A DNA stretch of 64,000 nt from an uncultured Prevotella sp. (GCA_947164965.1 CAMUYR010000001.1:186001-250000); one strand, 5' to 3'. Counted from the stretch's first letter, positions 18,394 to 27,414 are shown. Made by a program: numbers and translations. Notes: generated from the letters alone by a model not told the origin.

Positions 18394-21228
18394 TTATTCG
18401 AATCTTAGAATAGCATTGATATCTCCTTTCCCTTTGCTCCAATAAGGCTGTGCAGAAGGACCATTGAGGTCTGTTGTATTTACCTTGTTGCGAACAGCTG
18501 GGATAACCTTAAGAATAGAGATGCCTGTCTCTGGCAAGGTGTAGAGGATATGGTCGCGTCCATCGCGTGGGGTATAGACACCAACTTTCAGGTCCAAGCC
18601 CTCGATGCCGAATTGTCCTTCCGTTGTGTTGAACTTCATCCACGAAACATTCGAGAAGTAGCCCTTAAACTCAGGATACTCGAAAGTCTCGCCAGGAATG
18701 GGGTCGTTGTAATCGTTGCTCCAAAGGCCATACTGAGGGCCTTCCATACGGTTCTGCCATACTCTATAGGGACCTTTTCCTACCCAAGTCTTACTTTTCA
18801 CCATTTGCTCAGGATAATCAAAGCAGATACCCATCAGGTCAACAACACCATTAAAGTAATAATCTACATTCATAGACACACCACCATCAGCGAGGAATCG
18901 CCAAGTGACTTTTTCCAAAGAGCCGTGCTGGTAGTTGGCAACGAGGGTGCTGTCGCTGAAGGTGAAGCCAGCAAAGGCACCTTGATCGGCATATTCCGTA
19001 TATTCCGTCTTCTTCTGGAAAGCCTCTTTGTCATCGTGGTTATAAAAACCATCCTGAGAACGGTCCGCACGCTTGGCTGCCACAAAACGAGGTCCGTTGC
19101 TGAACGACAACTTCTTGTCATCGACGCTAACACCCATCAGCATACCCGACTTCTTCGAGAAGGTATACTGGCGGTTGGCATTTTTGACCAGCAGCTGGTC
19201 GCCATTCTCTGTATAGGTATATGTCTGGGTGTTCTCACGCAATGCTTTTTGGCCCATGAGCCCTGGATGCATCCGCATCTTATAGCTCCACGTAAAGATT
19301 TCCTGTCCGTAGGGGTCGATAGCTGTCAACTGAAACACCTCGGCATCATTGTTGGGCACTTTAGGTACTCTGAACTGAGCTCTCTGTCCTGGTGCTGCAT
19401 CAGGCGATTCAAACGTGCCTTCCTTCAGAACCTTCACGTCCTTCTCTCCGTAGGCAGGCATCTTTAACAGCTTATAGGTAAACTTGCACTCCTTCAGATT
19501 GGTGAAGTTGTAACAATTCTCGATAGTGACATTGCCAGAATCAAAGTGTTTCCATTGCACAGGACTCCACACCTCTTTTATCGTATAGAACGAGCCCTCC
19601 TTCTCCATGTGAGGTCCCACGATACCATCGCTTCCAAAGTTGCCCATACAATCTACAATACCGTTCATATCTGTACGAACGACACCTTGGTCCATCAGGT
19701 CCCACAGGAAACCACCAGCACAACGAGGGTTGCTCATCATGAGTTTCCAGTAGTCCTTCAGACCAGCTCCATGACCACCATCGTAGAGACCATGCAGAAA
19801 TTCTGTTGGCATGAAGATCTCCTTCTGGCGCATATATTCTGCCGTCTCGCCCCACGAACGATAGTGTTTGGTCTCGAAACCATTACGATTAGCCCAAGGA
19901 TAGAGCACTACACGCTTTTGAGGGTCGAACTTATGGAAGAAAGGCTCCAGTTCATAATTAAAACCGCCCTCGTTACCATTGCTCCAGAAGATAATCGAAG
20001 GATGATTCACATCACGAGTCACCATCTCCTCAACAATCTGCGAGCCCACAATGGTCTCGTGCGCCCAATGCCAACCAGGCTGTTCGCACTCCACATAGAG
20101 GCCTAGCGAGTCGCAAACATCCAAAAATTCTGGATCGGCAGGATAGTGCGACAGACGAACGGCATTCATATTCATCGACTTGATGAGTAGCACATCTTCG
20201 ATATTCTTCTGTTTCGACAATGTGCGACCAGTCTCTGGACGGAAGGAGTGACGATTGGCACCCTTGAAGATAACCTTCTGCCCATTGATAAACACGCCAT
20301 CCTCTTTGTCGCCAGCATATTGATGGCGATATTCGATGGTACGGAAACCAAACTTCTGACGCTCTATATGGAGGGTACGACCCTCTGCGTTTTTCAGCGT
20401 AAAGACTGCTGTATAGAGGTTGGGCTGTTCTGCGTTCCAAAGCTTAGGACTCTTGACGTTGAAATCAACCTTGGCACCATCGCTGGCAACTGCAAAGGCA
20501 GGGCTCTGCGATAGTTTCTTTCCATTAGCGTCGATGATATCGACGCTTACGGAACTGCCTGAAACGGCACGATTTAGGAAGATATCGGCCATAAAGCGAC
20601 CATCTGCTTTAGCATCGATAGCTACTCGTTGGATATTCTGGGCAGGCTTGCTGACAACAAAGACAGGACGCCAGATGCCTCCAAAGTTCCAATAGTCGGC
20701 ACGGCGCTCTGCGAGATTCACCTGGGGATTAGTGCTCTCTTTAAGCACCTCAACCTCCAAACGGTTCTTCTTCGAACCAAAGAACACGCGATCAGAGACA
20801 TCAATCGTATGGCGGGTAAAACCGCCCTGATAGGTGCCATTACCTGCCTTGCGACCATTTATCTGCACACGAATCTCAGTAAATGCTGCCTCAAAGACAA
20901 GCAGGATCTGACGACCAGCCCACTCCTTAGGCAACGTAAACTCCGTCTTATACTGCCCTTTCTCGTCGGCAATACCCTCTGGCGTCGCCTTACCATAGAA
21001 GCGCATGCCGTATTGGTAAGTACCAAAACCCTGTAGTTCCCAACATGAGGGAACACCAATCTTTGTCCACTTACCACTATTGCGACCATCAGAACAGAGG
21101 AAGTCCCACTGCACCATATCGTCGCAACCATGACCAGAAAGATACTGTCGCTGGGTTTCCACCTGCGATTGCGCATGAGCCATCAAGGACAGCGCTCCCA
21201 GCAATGTCAAAAGAAAAAATCGTCTCAT
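18394..21228 (-). CDS. GH2 family beta-galactosidase-like hydrolase
   Basis: Exported GH2 enzyme of 944 residues with a signal peptide ending MAHAQ. The N-terminal jelly roll ('GVPSCWELQGFGTYQYG') is followed by an Ig-like domain and a TIM barrel. The acid/base Glu is near residue 420 ('WSNGNEGG') and the nucleophile Glu near 476 ('MPTEFLHG'). The long C-terminal region ('LLVKNANRQYTFSKKSG ... RVWQNRMEGPQYGLW') matches the small-chain domain of LacZ-type enzymes. This fits a beta-galactosidase, possibly trimming galactan or galactose side chains before GH106 and the esterase act. It lies 94 bp after the GH3 gene with a hairpin between, and 1 bp before GH106. Confidence 0.9.
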   Translation of the reverse strand: MRRFFLLTLLGALSLMAHAQSQVETQRQYLSGHGCDDMVQWDFLCSDGRNSGKWTKIGVPSCWELQGFGTYQYGMRFYGKATPEGIADEKGQYKTEFTLPKEWAGRQILLVFEAAFTEIRVQINGRKAGNGTYQGGFTRHTIDVSDRVFFGSKKNRLEVEVLKESTNPQVNLAERRADYWNFGGIWRPVFVVSKPAQNIQRVAIDAKADGRFMADIFLNRAVSGSSVSVDIIDANGKKLSQSPAFAVASDGAKVDFNVKSPKLWNAEQPNLYTAVFTLKNAEGRTLHIERQKFGFRTIEYRHQYAGDKEDGVFINGQKVIFKGANRHSFRPETGRTLSKQKNIEDVLLIKSMNMNAVRLSHYPADPEFLDVCDSLGLYVECEQPGWHWAHETIVGSQIVEEMVTRDVNHPSIIFWSNGNEGGFNYELEPFFHKFDPQKRVVLYPWANRNGFETKHYRSWGETAEYMRQKEIFMPTEFLHGLYDGGHGAGLKDYWKLMMSNPRCAGGFLWDLMDQGVVRTDMNGIVDCMGNFGSDGIVGPHMEKEGSFYTIKEVWSPVQWKHFDSGNVTIENCYNFTNLKECKFTYKLLKMPAYGEKDVKVLKEGTFESPDAAPGQRAQFRVPKVPNNDAEVFQLTAIDPYGQEIFTWSYKMRMHPGLMGQKALRENTQTYTYTENGDQLLVKNANRQYTFSKKSGMLMGVSVDDKKLSFSNGPRFVAAKRADRSQDGFYNHDDKEAFQKKTEYTEYADQGAFAGFTFSDSTLVANYQHGSLEKVTWRFLADGGVSMNVDYYFNGVVDLMGICFDYPEQMVKSKTWVGKGPYRVWQNRMEGPQYGLWSNDYNDPIPGETFEYPEFKGYFSNVSWMKFNTTEGQFGIEGLDLKVGVYTPRDGRDHILYTLPETGISILKVIPAVRNKVNTTDLNGPSAQPYWSKGKGDINAILRFE

Positions 21229-21260
21229 AGCTAGCTATACCTTATTTATAATAAGACGGA

Positions 21261-21286
21261 TTGTGCGGTGATTTGTCACCGCACAA
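21261..21286 (-). other. Intercistronic hairpin between GH3 and GH2
   Basis: A perfect 11-bp inverted repeat (TTGTGCGGTGA pairs with TCACCGCACAA, 4-nt loop) lies just after the GH3 stop in the GH3-GH2 gap. It is not followed by a good T tract on the minus strand. It may be an mRNA processing or stabilising structure, or a weak attenuator, rather than a full terminator. Confidence 0.6.
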
Positions 21287-21322
21287 TAAATGGCTCAAAA
21301 ATAATAGTCAATGTATCCGTTT

Positions 21323-23674
21323 CTACTGTTTCAGCAGATTGAGCTTCTCCTGAGGCGCCAACGCATTGCTGACCTTTTCAGTATACTCCTTCAATGTAAG
21401 GGTTGCTGACAAAGGCAGATTGCGACTGGAGTTGCCAATACGGAAGGTATAGTTGCCTGCTTCGCTGACCCATTGGCTACCAGACTCGTCGAAGCTGGCA
21501 AGGTCGCGAACAGGAATAGACATTGTCAATGTCTGGCTCTCACCAGGCTGCAGCTCGCGTGTCTTAGCAAAGGCTCGCAGTTCCTGAGCAGGTTTTTCGA
21601 TACGTCCCTTGGGGGCTGTAACATATACCTGAGCCACTTCCTTACCTGCAACGTCACCTGTATTCTTGACTGTTACACTCAACTCAACGGCATTACCCTT
21701 GGCCTTAACAACAGGCTTCGAGAAAGCAAAAGTGGTATAACTCAAACCAAAGCCAAAGGGATAAGCCACCTCACGGTTAAAGGTATCGAAATAGCGATAA
21801 CCCACATAGATATCTTCCTCGTGGTTAGTGAAGTCGTGACCAGGAACTGGCCTGCCGTCATTCTTCATGATGCTGAACGAATAGAGGTCGTCATTCAGGG
21901 GGAAGTTCTTGGTAGAAGGATGATCTGTAGCCGCCAAAGGCCAAGTCATCGTCAGCTTGCCTGAAGGATTCACCTTGCCTGTCAGCAGATCGGCAATCGA
22001 ATTGCCACCTTCCATACCTGGCTGCCAAGCACACAGAATAGCATCAGGATAATTGCTCCAAGAGGCTGTCTCGATGACAGAACCAGAATTGATGATGACG
22101 ATAACCGCCTTACCTGCAGCATGGAAGGCATTGCAAACATCCATAATCAATGCTTTCTCCTCAGGCACGAGGTTGAACTCTGTCTCGATATCTCTGTCGA
22201 TACCCTCACCAGCCTGACGTCCGATGGTGATGATGGCAGCATCGGCCTTCTCTACCTCTTTATTAATAGCAATAGGCGAGATGCCAATCTCAGGATATTT
22301 CTGCTGTCCAAAGTATTCCATCTGGAACCATTTGCCTGGATGACGCTCAGCCTGGAACTTCACTTTGGCATATTCGATATATTTACGATAGATATCCGTC
22401 ATTGTTTCTGTAGAAGCGATGCCTGCATTCTTCAGGCCTTCCAACATGTCGACAACATAAGGGGGATGAACACAACCAGAACCAGTACCACCAGAAAGGA
22501 ACTCATAGCTGTTCTCACCAAACAGGGCTACTGTCTTGATGGCATCCGACTTCCAAGGCAGTGCGCCATTATTCTTCAGCAGTACAATACCCTCTGCGGC
22601 ACTCTGACGAGTGATGGCAGCATGGGCCTGAAGGTCAGGCTTGTTGGTATAAGGATACTGATGGAAACTGGGCGTCTTGACGATATACTCCAGCATGCGG
22701 CGCACATTACGGTCCACATCGGCCATGCTGAGCTTACCACTCTTCACACCCTCGATGATCTCCTGCACCTGTGCTGGCTGTCCTGGTTCCATCAGGTCGT
22801 TGCCTGCATGCACCTCAGAGATGGTTGGCAGGGCTTTGCGAATACCAATCCAGTCGGTCATCACAATACCCTTATAGCCCCAGTCTTCACGCAGAATCTT
22901 GGTCAGCAGGTCGTGATTACCCATCGAGAACTGACCGTTCACCTTATTATAACTAGCCATAATGGTCCAAGGATCGCTCTCACGGACAGCTATCTCAAAA
23001 CCTCGCAGATAGAGCTCGCGAGCTGCTCGCTGACTGACTCGCTCGTCAACTCCAGTACGGTCTGTCTCTTGCGAATTGACTGCAAAGTGCTTGGCACTAA
23101 CACCTGCGCCCTGACTCTGCACACCTTTAATATAAGCAGCAGCTATCTTTCCCGTCACCAACGGGTCTTCGCTGTAATACTCGAAGTTACGGCCACACAG
23201 CGGATTGCGATGCAGGTTCATACCTGGACCCAATATCACATCACAACGATACTCCTTGGTCTCATTGCCAATAGCCTCGCCAACTTTGCCAACCAACTCT
23301 GTATTCCAAGTTGAAGCCAGACAACTGCCAATTGGGAAAGCTGTAGCATAGAACGTCTGAGTGGTTCCCTCGCGAGTAGGATCGATGCGGACACCAGCAG
23401 GGCCGTCAGTCAGCACTGTAGCAGGAATACCCAGACGGGCTATCTCTGGCGTTGTACCAGCAGCACCTTTCACTAGTGTGGCCTCGCCACCGACTACCGC
23501 ACCACTATTAAAGAAATTGTTAGCACCACCCACCAAGAGTTTTGCTTTCTCTTCCAAGGTCATAGCCTTCATCACCTCGTCGATGTTGTCAGCCTTCAGT
23601 TTTGTTTGTCCGTTCATTGTTGTCATAGTTAGCATAGCCACCAGGCCTGTCAGCATTAATCTTTTTGTCTTCAT
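21323..23674 (-). CDS. GH3 family beta-glycosidase (beta-glucosidase/xylosidase type)
   Basis: 783 residues with a Sec signal peptide ending TMNGQ, probably periplasmic. The (beta/alpha)8 domain includes 'VLTDGPAGVR', 'GPGMNLHRNPLCGRNFEYYSEDP', 'KHFAVNSQETDR', and 'IVMTDWIG' with the nucleophile Asp near residue 274. A second alpha/beta sandwich domain follows ('AWQPGMEGGNSIADLLTGKVNPSGKL'), then a C-terminal FN3-like domain (about 660-770). Such enzymes release terminal beta-linked sugars from oligosaccharides. It is the first gene of the minus-strand hydrolase operon, with its own promoter about 37 nt upstream of the ATG. Confidence 0.92.
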   Translation of the reverse strand: MKTKRLMLTGLVAMLTMTTMNGQTKLKADNIDEVMKAMTLEEKAKLLVGGANNFFNSGAVVGGEATLVKGAAGTTPEIARLGIPATVLTDGPAGVRIDPTREGTTQTFYATAFPIGSCLASTWNTELVGKVGEAIGNETKEYRCDVILGPGMNLHRNPLCGRNFEYYSEDPLVTGKIAAAYIKGVQSQGAGVSAKHFAVNSQETDRTGVDERVSQRAARELYLRGFEIAVRESDPWTIMASYNKVNGQFSMGNHDLLTKILREDWGYKGIVMTDWIGIRKALPTISEVHAGNDLMEPGQPAQVQEIIEGVKSGKLSMADVDRNVRRMLEYIVKTPSFHQYPYTNKPDLQAHAAITRQSAAEGIVLLKNNGALPWKSDAIKTVALFGENSYEFLSGGTGSGCVHPPYVVDMLEGLKNAGIASTETMTDIYRKYIEYAKVKFQAERHPGKWFQMEYFGQQKYPEIGISPIAINKEVEKADAAIITIGRQAGEGIDRDIETEFNLVPEEKALIMDVCNAFHAAGKAVIVIINSGSVIETASWSNYPDAILCAWQPGMEGGNSIADLLTGKVNPSGKLTMTWPLAATDHPSTKNFPLNDDLYSFSIMKNDGRPVPGHDFTNHEEDIYVGYRYFDTFNREVAYPFGFGLSYTTFAFSKPVVKAKGNAVELSVTVKNTGDVAGKEVAQVYVTAPKGRIEKPAQELRAFAKTRELQPGESQTLTMSIPVRDLASFDESGSQWVSEAGNYTFRIGNSSRNLPLSATLTLKEYTEKVSNALAPQEKLNLLKQ

Positions 23675-23710
23675 TCGAGTGTTATATTTTTAGTTATGTA
23701 TTCTATGGTG

Positions 23711-23742
23711 CAAAGATAGGCTTTTTTCCGCAGTTTGCCAAA
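23711..23742 (-). promoter_or_regulatory. Promoter of the GH3-GH2-GH106 operon
   Basis: On the minus strand a -33 TTTG (23739-23742) and a -7 TATCTTTG (23711-23718) are spaced 20 bp apart. The GH3 ATG is 37 nt downstream. The first phased repeats of the large dyad element begin about 65 bp further upstream. Confidence 0.75.
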
Positions 23743-23808
23743 TAATTATAGAAAAAAAGGCAATCATATAACTACATTCGCAAAAAATCTATTCAAATTT
23801 GCTATTTT

Positions 23809-24396
23809 ACCTACACACCTACACACTTTGGGCTTAACTTGCTGATTATTAGGTATATCCAATTTTTTCTACCTACACGTTACCTACACCCTACCTACAC
23901 ACTACCTACACACTACCTACACAAAATAGGCCTTTTACCTACATTTTACCTGCACTTACAAGCCCTTTTCCACACTCTTTCTGCATATGTAAATGGTTTT
24001 ACAGGGTGCAAAATGAAACAAAACGGTGTACTTACAGGTCGGAGCATTAACAGTAAGCATAAAATTCTCTAGAGAATTTAGTGCTAAGATACGTGCAAAC
24101 AGTTGCTAAGAAGTAACTAAACTACAAAATTCTCTAGAGAATTTCTTCATTACTATTAATAGGAAAGACAGAAAACTGCTTTCCATTGTTTTGCTACCAT
24201 GCTTTAAACCCGTTAATAGGTGCAAATAAAGCTTCACGATGTCGTATTTTTGTAGACTAAATGTAGACAAAAACCCTGTTTTATGCAGGTTGTGTGTAGG
24301 TAGTGTGTAGGTAAAGTGTAGGTAATGTGTAGGTAGAAAATTTTGCAAGTGCCTTATAATCAGCCTGTTAAGTCTAAAATGTGTAGGTGTGTAGGT
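23809..24396. repeat. 588 bp dyad-symmetric element with 11-bp phased ACCTACAC repeats
   Basis: The left arm (23809-23958) has two adjacent ACCTACAC copies at 8-bp spacing, a 46-bp spacer, then eight consecutive 11-bp units whose best copies read ACCTACACACT. The right arm (24247-24396) is the same layout inverted: two copies at 24381-24396, a 46-bp spacer, then eight 11-bp units. The 46-bp spacers match at 34 of 46 positions and the 150-bp arms align without a gap. Similarity continues inward to a pair of 18-bp palindromes at 24062 and 24127. All parts share one centre near 24103. It lies between divergent genes; no convincing coding sequence is present. Confidence 0.9.
24062..24144. repeat. 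Paired 18-bp perfect palindromes at the centre of the dyad element
   Basis: AAATTCTCTAGAGAATTT occurs twice, at 24062-24079 and 24127-24144, 65 bp apart. Each is a perfect palindrome, and the pair is placed symmetrically about the centre of the surrounding inverted repeat. The core between them has a short repeat of TGCTAAG. Confidence 0.85.
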
Positions 24397-24657
24397 AGTT
24401 TGGTAAATTTCGAAATAATATTTTGTCTGTTTTACAAACGCAAAATTACCATTTGGGCTGCAGTTACAGCGAAAATCAGGACAAACTCTAATGGTTTGTT
24501 TGCTTGAAAGCAAAGCCAATGGGCTTTTCGCGCGTACCATATTTTATTTTATATAGAAAAAACAGCAATTACCAATTTCTATACTTATCCTTTGGTTCTC
24601 CAAACACCCCTTCCCACTAGGAAATTTGCAATAAATATTAAATTTCTTCACATTTTT

Positions 24658-24689
24658 TTTGGAAGTTTCAAATTAAATTCATATATTTG
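24658..24689 (+). promoter_or_regulatory. Promoter of the 599-residue beta-helix lipoprotein
   Basis: A -33 TTTG (24658-24661) and a -7 TATATTTG (24682-24689) are 20 bp apart. The leader is about 65 nt, AT-rich, and lacks a Shine-Dalgarno match, as is usual in Bacteroidota. Confidence 0.75.
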
Positions 24690-24757
24690 CACCGACCTAT
24701 ATAGTGCAAACAAACAAATTATATATTTACTAACATTAAACCAAAAACAAATTTATT

Positions 24758-26557
24758 ATGAAGAAAATTAGTTTTATGTTGTGCGCAGCAGCTCTGATGC
24801 TTGCTTCCACATTCACATCTTGTACGAACGAGGACAACTCGATCTACGAGAACAACGTTGTGATTCGTAACGGTTATTATCTGAACGACATCATTGCAGA
24901 TGCTATTGAGAAGTCTACAGGTAACGAGATTGTTGTTAACCTGCCAGACACCATCGCTCTGCGTTCAAAGGCCGATGTTGCTATCGAGATTCCTGAGGGT
25001 AAGAACATTAGCATTATTGGTAAGGCTGGTGCTCCTGCACGTGTACAGCTGAAATCTGGTTTTATTACAAATGGTAACGTCACTCTGAAGAACATTGACA
25101 TTGATGCCAAGGGGCTGAATACCTCTTTGATTAATTTTAATTCAGAGGAACCAGTTTCTAGTGTTATTACATTGGATAACTTGAAGTTTAAGAATCTTGA
25201 AGAAAACATCATTAATTGGTGGTGGTTGTCAAAGGAAGCAAGTGTTTCTATTGACAATTCTGAGTTTGCTTTGAATGGTCTGTGGACCAATGCCGCAGTT
25301 TCTATCAAGAATTGCAAGATTGATTTGAATGGTGGTGGTATTTATTTGAATAAGAATTTCACTGTCGAGGATTGTGAGATTGACGCACAGGATGTTTATG
25401 TTCCATTTTGGTATAACACTACCGGACTTGAGTTAAATGATGCAAACTGCTATATTGTAGAAGATCCTGTAATCTTCAAAGGAATCAAGGTTAAGAATAT
25501 GAAAGATGCATTCTTCTATGACGATTGGAACAACATTATATTCAAACAGATTATCGTTGACAATTGTGAGATAGAAGCTGCTGCAAACTGGAATGTGGGT
25601 GCAATGTTCTATCTGGGATCTGGCGGTGCCTTGAATTTCACTATCCAGAACTCTAAGGTTTACACCAAGGAAGGAGCAACAGGTGGATTCGATATTTTCA
25701 CATATTACAACTGGGAAAAGATTCCTGCCAACGCTGGTCTTCCCGAGGGAACAGAATGGTCGTTCGTTTACAAGAACAACACCTTTGAAAATATTATAAA
25801 TAACTATTGGCACGAAGGTGGCAACTCCGACAAAGTTGACTTGCTGAGCATTGACATTGAGAACAACACCTGGACAAATTGCCAGAAGAATGTCGATGAT
25901 ATTGACATCATCAAGACTCTGCGCCGTTGGCACGAGGCTGAGGACTTGAAATCTGTAGTTGTTAAGAATAATAAGATTAGCAAGACCACTACTTATGACT
26001 TTGCCGCTGTTGCAGAGGCTGGCGAGAATCCTGCAAACTATAATGGAAACCAAAACAATGGACAGGGTTTCTACGGCTGGGAGAAAGCAGACAAGACAGA
26101 TAGCCGTCGTAATGACTATAAAGGTTATACATGGGCAGAGGGCAGCGTGTTGCCTCAGATATGCCACGTATGGCGTCGTAGCGACCGAATCAATAATAAC
26201 ATTGTTGAGGGTGGTCTGAATTGCCCCAATGACAGAGAGATGGCTGTTGATGGACTGTTTGAGGGTTCAAAGGTTGTTGTTTATTACGATGCTGAAAATG
26301 CTAAGGAAGATGCTAAGGAATTGACATGGGCTGTAGGTGATGGCACTTCTGCAGATCCTAAGCTTGATGGTCCACGTACAGTTGCAGTCATTAACGGTGT
26401 AGAAGCAGTTCCTGGAGAAACTCCAATCCCATCTGGTGCAACCATTGAGGTTAAATCTGTAACTCCTGCTGTTAATGGAACAGGCTATGTCGTATTCAAG
26501 GTTAAGAAGAATATGGTAGTTTCTAAGGTTGTTATAACAAACGAGATGAAGAACTAA
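24758..26557 (+). CDS. Beta-helix lipoprotein with C-terminal module shared with the next gene
   Basis: 599-residue lipoprotein (lipobox FTSC). The middle, about residues 60-410, is a chain of short beta-helix rungs ('VTLKNIDIDAKGL', 'VSIDNSEFAL', 'VSIKNCKIDLNGGG', 'FTVEDCEIDA', 'FTIQNSKVYTKEG') like DUF4957/DUF5123 or pectate-lyase-like folds. From residue 412 to the end is a separate module beginning TYDFAAVAEAG and rich in Trp, Tyr and Asn, nearly the same as in the 223-residue protein that follows. The module looks like a beta-sandwich that might bind carbohydrate, but I do not recognise the family. The gene has its own promoter and a terminator and diverges from the PUL across the dyad element. 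Pectin binding or cleavage is plausible given the neighbours, not shown. Confidence 0.8.
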   Translation: MKKISFMLCAAALMLASTFTSCTNEDNSIYENNVVIRNGYYLNDIIADAIEKSTGNEIVVNLPDTIALRSKADVAIEIPEGKNISIIGKAGAPARVQLKSGFITNGNVTLKNIDIDAKGLNTSLINFNSEEPVSSVITLDNLKFKNLEENIINWWWLSKEASVSIDNSEFALNGLWTNAAVSIKNCKIDLNGGGIYLNKNFTVEDCEIDAQDVYVPFWYNTTGLELNDANCYIVEDPVIFKGIKVKNMKDAFFYDDWNNIIFKQIIVDNCEIEAAANWNVGAMFYLGSGGALNFTIQNSKVYTKEGATGGFDIFTYYNWEKIPANAGLPEGTEWSFVYKNNTFENIINNYWHEGGNSDKVDLLSIDIENNTWTNCQKNVDDIDIIKTLRRWHEAEDLKSVVVKNNKISKTTTYDFAAVAEAGENPANYNGNQNNGQGFYGWEKADKTDSRRNDYKGYTWAEGSVLPQICHVWRRSDRINNNIVEGGLNCPNDREMAVDGLFEGSKVVVYYDAENAKEDAKELTWAVGDGTSADPKLDGPRTVAVINGVEAVPGETPIPSGATIEVKSVTPAVNGTGYVVFKVKKNMVVSKVVITNEMKN

Positions 26558-26584
26558 TTCGAATTCTTAAATACCAATAATTAT

Positions 26585-26617
26585 GGGCTGCCCACCTTAA
26601 GTGAGCAGCCTTTTTTT
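26585..26617 (+). terminator. Intrinsic terminator after the beta-helix lipoprotein
   Basis: A GC-rich hairpin (GGCTGC pairs with GCAGCC around a short loop) is followed directly by seven Ts, 28 nt after the stop codon. Confidence 0.85.
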
Positions 26618-26646
26618 GGCAATCTACGAAAAACTTGACATAAAAC

Positions 26647-26677
26647 TTGGTGGTATCCAAAATAATCTTTACCTTTG
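26647..26677 (+). promoter_or_regulatory. Promoter of the 223-residue lipoprotein
   Basis: A -33 TTGG (from 26647) extends into TTGGTGGTATC, and a -7 TACCTTTG lies at 26670-26677 with 20 bp between. The leader is about 60 nt. It is closely similar to the promoter at 27500-27531. Confidence 0.75.
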
Positions 26678-26742
26678 CAGCGCTTTTTAAGGCAAAGAGT
26701 AAACTTACAATTAACGACTAAAAAACAAAACAAACAAAAAAG

Positions 26743-27414
26743 ATGAAAAAGATTAGCTTTTTGATGAGCGCTATGGCGCTGATGCTGGCAGGTACATTTA
26801 CTTCTTGTGGTAATGTTGATGACTCTGTTTATGGCGGTGGTGAAGCCGTCCTCGTACCAGAATTCACTTATGACTTTGCTGCTGTAGCTGCTGCAGGTCA
26901 GGATCCCAAGAATTTCAATGGAAACCAAAACAATGGACAGGGCTTCTATGGTTGGGAGAAAGCAGATAAGCGAGACAGCCGCCGTAATGACTATAAGGGT
27001 TACGAGTGGGAAGAAGGCAGCAAGCTGCCTGAAGTATGCCACGTTTGGCGTCGTAGTGACCGTCTCAACAAGAACGTCATTGAGGGTGGCCTGAATTGCC
27101 CTAGCGACAAAGAGATGGCTATCGACGGTCTGGACGCAGGTTCTGCTGTTCAGATTTTCTATACTGCTGCCAGCGCAGACGACAAGATTGTATGGGCTAT
27201 TGGTGACGGTTCTTCTGAAGGAGGTCCTGGTGCCGATCGTGCCACAGCAAAGGTGAAGGGTGTAGCATTGGTAACTGGCGAGAGCACCATCGAGTCTGGT
27301 GACATTATCCAGGTAGAAAGCGTAACTCCTGCCGAAAAGGGTACAGGCTATATCGTAGTCAAGGTGAAGAAGAATATGGTGATCTCTAAGATTGTCATTG
27401 GCAAGACAAAATAG
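26743..27414 (+). CDS. Lipoprotein consisting of the shared Trp/Asn-rich module
   Basis: 223 residues: a lipoprotein signal peptide (lipobox FTSC), about 17 linker residues, then a module from residue 42 ('TYDFAAVAAAGQDP') to the end. It matches residues 412-599 of the upstream lipoprotein, with long identical runs such as 'NGNQNNGQGFYGWEKADK' and 'CHVWRRSDR'. The signal peptides are also similar (both start MKKISF and end TFTSC). The two proteins therefore differ mainly by the presence or absence of the beta-helix. The aromatic-rich character suggests a binding domain, perhaps for glycans, but no family is recognised. It has its own promoter and terminator, so it can be expressed apart from its larger relative. 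Confidence 0.8.
   Translation: MKKISFLMSAMALMLAGTFTSCGNVDDSVYGGGEAVLVPEFTYDFAAVAAAGQDPKNFNGNQNNGQGFYGWEKADKRDSRRNDYKGYEWEEGSKLPEVCHVWRRSDRLNKNVIEGGLNCPSDKEMAIDGLDAGSAVQIFYTAASADDKIVWAIGDGSSEGGPGADRATAKVKGVALVTGESTIESGDIIQVESVTPAEKGTGYIVVKVKKNMVISKIVIGKTK

Noticed and set aside
22121..23314. Long plus-strand open frame (397 codons) opposite GH3
   Set aside because: It is antisense to a well-supported GH3 catalytic domain and has no signal, motif or promoter. Similar long antisense frames at 1441-2337 and 11993-12913 are rejected for the same reason.
23809..24396. CRISPR array
   Set aside because: The repeat is 8-11 bp with 3-bp spacers and is inverted about a centre. There are no unique spacers of CRISPR length and no cas genes.
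23809..24396. Insertion sequence or transposon ends
   Set aside because: No transposase frame lies between the arms and no flanking target duplication was seen. Two inverted copies of a small non-autonomous repeat remain possible.
23839..24540. Two small open frames (plus 23839-24072, minus 24106-24540) in the dyad element
   Set aside because: Their Thr/Leu/Pro/Tyr/His-rich peptides come from reading the 11-bp ACCTACAC repeat, and the mirror-image frames on the two strands reflect the dyad. No promoter or start signal supports them.
25433..26167. Hydrophobic minus-strand frame of 244 codons, possible membrane protein
   Set aside because: It is antisense to the beta-helix lipoprotein; its hydrophobicity is the complement of Asn/Asp/Glu/Lys-rich codons. 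The same holds for the minus frame at 26581-27042.
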